A stretch of 8,585 nt of DNA from an uncultured Ruminococcus sp. (GTDB taxonomy: Bacteria > Bacillota > Clostridia > Oscillospirales > Ruminococcaceae), in assembly GCA_946186215.1 (NCBI GenBank), contig CAMHMM010000072.1, positions 1 through 8,585 on the forward strand, written 5' to 3'. Under the pieces are notes generated by a model. It saw only the letters and a program-made list of their open reading frames with translations. It had not been told where the DNA came from and searched no databases. A program made the translations under genes and the position numbers. Of the stretch, positions 7,367 through 8,585 are shown in pieces; position 1 is the stretch's first letter, and the number at the start of each line of letters is the position of its first letter.

Positions 7367-8124
7367 GCGTGCTCACCGCGTCTGACAGCATCCTTCTCTA
7401 CCACATATCCCACACCCCATACAGTCTTGATGACAGAGGGGTTCTTAAGCTCTGTCTCTATCTTTTCCCTGATATGACGTATATGTACGGATATAGTTCC
7501 GTCACCCGTGTATTCGTCCTCCCACACGTTTTTGAGAAGCTCTTCCTTAGTGACTACTCTGCCTGCATTTTCGAGCAGATAGGTAAGCAGCTTGTACTCC
7601 ATTGCCCTGAGCTCTTCCTGTCTGCCGCCTGAGATAAGCTTGTGCATCGCGGTATCGAGATATACATCCTCGCGGAAGTATATCCTGTTATCATCGGTAT
7701 GTACAGCCTTTTCCTGAGTGCCTGCAATAAGCTGCGCTGCCTGTGCAGCCTTTTCGTATCTGCCGAGTATCGCCTTGACCTTTGCGAATAGCACACCAAG
7801 AGTATACGGCTTCTTGATGTAATCATCGCCGCCGATATTCAGTGCTATGATAACATCATCGTCGCTTGTGCGGGCACTTATGAAAAGTATCGGCATATCA
7901 TAGTTCTCGCGTATTTTCCTGCACAGATCAAAGCCCGACCTGTCACCGAGGTTTATATCGAGCAGCAGCAGTGATATCTCATGATCGTCTAGGAACTTCA
8001 CCGCGTCATCATAGCTTGTAACATAGGCGGTCTTACAGCCTAAGATATTGAAATATTCCGCTGTTGAACGGGCTATAAGCTCATCATCATCTATCATCAG
8101 CACTTTGTATTCCGTATCGTTCAT
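7363..8124 (-). CDS. OmpR/PhoB-family response regulator (253 aa)
   Basis: Cytoplasmic DNA-binding partner of the downstream kinase. The receiver domain covers about 6-120, with acidic pocket D12/D13, phospho-acceptor D56 in LLLLDINLG, switch residue S83 and K105 in KKPY. A linker of about 25 residues precedes the winged-helix DNA-binding domain (about 148-243), recognised by the EYKLLTYLLENAGRVVTKEE segment and the ending TVWGVGYVVE. The start at 8124 is chosen over an in-frame ATG at 8166 because AGGGGAGG lies 5 nt before it and the receiver domain begins immediately afterwards. Its last codons overlap the kinase start by 4 nt. The likely target is the repeat-bearing promoter at 5971-6010; this is inferred from position and class. 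Confidence 0.94.
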   Translation of the reverse strand: MNDTEYKVLMIDDDELIARSTAEYFNILGCKTAYVTSYDDAVKFLDDHEISLLLLDINLGDRSGFDLCRKIRENYDMPILFISARTSDDDVIIALNIGGDDYIKKPYTLGVLFAKVKAILGRYEKAAQAAQLIAGTQEKAVHTDDNRIYFREDVYLDTAMHKLISGGRQEELRAMEYKLLTYLLENAGRVVTKEELLKNVWEDEYTGDGTISVHIRHIREKIETELKNPSVIKTVWGVGYVVEKDAVRRGEHA

Positions 8125-8177
8125 ATCTGCCTCCCCTTTCGGAGCATCCGCCCTACTCAGCAACAAAATGGCACCTA

Positions 8178-8199
8178 CCGTCTTAGACGGGGTATATCA
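8178..8199 (-). promoter_or_regulatory. Candidate promoter with start-site palindrome ahead of the regulator-kinase pair
   Basis: The minus strand has TG-A-TATACC (8199-8191), an extended -10-like element matching TATAAT at 4 of 6 positions with the TGn extension. Directly next to it is the 6+1+6 inverted repeat CCGTCT-A-AGACGG (8190-8178), which would sit across the expected transcription start. No good -35 is seen. This would leave a leader of about 60 nt before the regulator. The palindrome could be an operator or a 5' hairpin of the mRNA. It also contains the stop codon of the truncated DUF262 frame, so it lies at the cassette junction. Confidence 0.35.
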
Positions 8200-8389
8200 C
8201 TGACTTCTTACGCACTACTATCGGTTGTAGGCAATAGTTTTTCTTCCCGTTTGAATAAATATCCTCCAGAAGATGCTGCACTTCATCTGTACCCCATCTA
8301 TATCCTCGCTGAAATGACGGCACATAGAATGTGCCTTTGATCTCGCTTACAAGCTTGGTCTCCAAAAGGATTTGATCGTGTATCTCCAT
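8183..8389 (-). pseudogene. Truncated DUF262 (GmrSD-type) gene, N-terminal 68 codons
   Basis: The hallmark N-terminal DUF262 segment is clear: FYVPSFQRGYRW (about 21-32), then LLEDI and YCLQPIVV (about 52-59). DUF262 proteins include the type IV restriction enzyme GmrSD and related phage-defence nucleases, normally several hundred residues long with a catalytic DGQQR motif soon after this point. Here the frame ends with VIYPV and a stop exactly where that motif should follow, so key residues are absent and the product cannot be a working enzyme. The start is well formed: AGGAAG lies 5 nt before the ATG, 46 nt after the stop of the WYL-type gene, so both were probably one operon. The truncation point coincides with the beginning of the two-component cassette. 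Confidence 0.7.
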
Positions 8390-8435
8390 AAGACTTCCTT
8401 TCTGATGTTCGTTTGTAATCTATAATCTTCCAGCT

Positions 8436-8585
8436 TTAATCAAATAATTTATTCACATCAATATCGGACTTTAACCCTTCGGGCAAAACAATCTTCATTC
8501 TGCCGCCGAACTGCATCAGCCACCCCCAGAAGGGCATAAGCGCACACTTAAGCAAAAAAGCGCAGACTAAGCAGTTTTGGGATGC
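8436..8585 (-). CDS. C-terminus of a probable WYL-domain transcriptional regulator (partial)
   Basis: The frame is open from the window edge to TAA at 8436-8438 and gives 49 residues. FWGWLMQFGGRMKIVLPEGL matches the tail of WYL-domain regulators, where a W-x-x-x-FG segment is followed by (V/I)x-(I/V)-x-x-P-E. WYL regulators are DNA-binding proteins that often control phage-defence and restriction loci. The first 15 or so visible residues fit the family less well, so some divergence or damage further upstream is possible. It lies 46 nt upstream of the DUF262 fragment in the same direction. Its 5' end is outside the window. Confidence 0.6.
   Translation of the reverse strand, partial: ASQNCLVCAFLLKCALMPFWGWLMQFGGRMKIVLPEGLKSDIDVNKLFD

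Noticed and set aside
8125..8166. ATG at 8166 as the response regulator start
   Set aside because: The receiver domain begins at the 8124 start, which has a strong AGGGGAGG site; the 14 extra residues are unlike the family.
585..8205. Target-site duplication at the two cassette ends
   Set aside because: Only a 5-base match (ATCAC) is shared between the junction regions, which is expected by chance.
1..8585. CRISPR array, tRNA, rRNA, insertion sequence or integrase
   Set aside because: No regularly spaced long repeats, no tRNA-like cloverleaf sequence noticed, and no transposase or recombinase coding sequence in any frame.

Overview
The window looks like a low-to-mid GC Gram-positive (Firmicutes) chromosome, most likely Ruminococcus or a close Oscillospiraceae relative. 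I infer this from the protein style, the strong AGGAGG-type ribosome sites and the mix of TCS/ABC modules; it was not tested by any search. Every gene I can support lies on the minus strand, so transcription runs from high to low coordinates.

Right edge (8585 to about 8183): the last 49 codons of a probable WYL-domain transcriptional regulator, then a 68-codon fragment of a DUF262 (GmrSD-type) gene that stops just before the expected catalytic region. This pairing resembles a decayed anti-phage or restriction locus.

Centre (about 8199 to 603): a compact sensing/transport cassette. An OmpR-type response regulator and a membrane sensor kinase overlap by ATGA. A 109-bp gap follows, with a TATAAT box preceded by three GGAA-type repeats spaced exactly 12 bp apart, a plausible binding site for the regulator. 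Downstream are an ABC ATPase, an 838-residue two-domain FtsX/MacB-like permease and an exported serine hydrolase of the beta-lactamase/DD-peptidase fold, 18 and 31 nt apart. The likely logic is that the kinase senses an envelope stress or peptide, the regulator activates the transporter promoter, and the permease and exported hydrolase act on an envelope substrate. The substrate cannot be read from sequence.

Left edge (602 to 1): an AT-rich segment with a 52-codon orphan 3' coding fragment whose stop overlaps the start of an intact 128-codon gene of unknown function.

The two AT-rich flanks (about 27-45% GC in the 60-base rows I counted) and the GC-richer cassette (about 50-58% in the rows counted) meet abruptly at about 603 and near 8190. 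Each junction carries a broken gene in the same orientation and in the right order to be the two ends of one gene. The most interesting hypothesis is that the TCS-ABC-hydrolase cassette replaced or interrupted the middle of a WYL-DUF262-associated operon.
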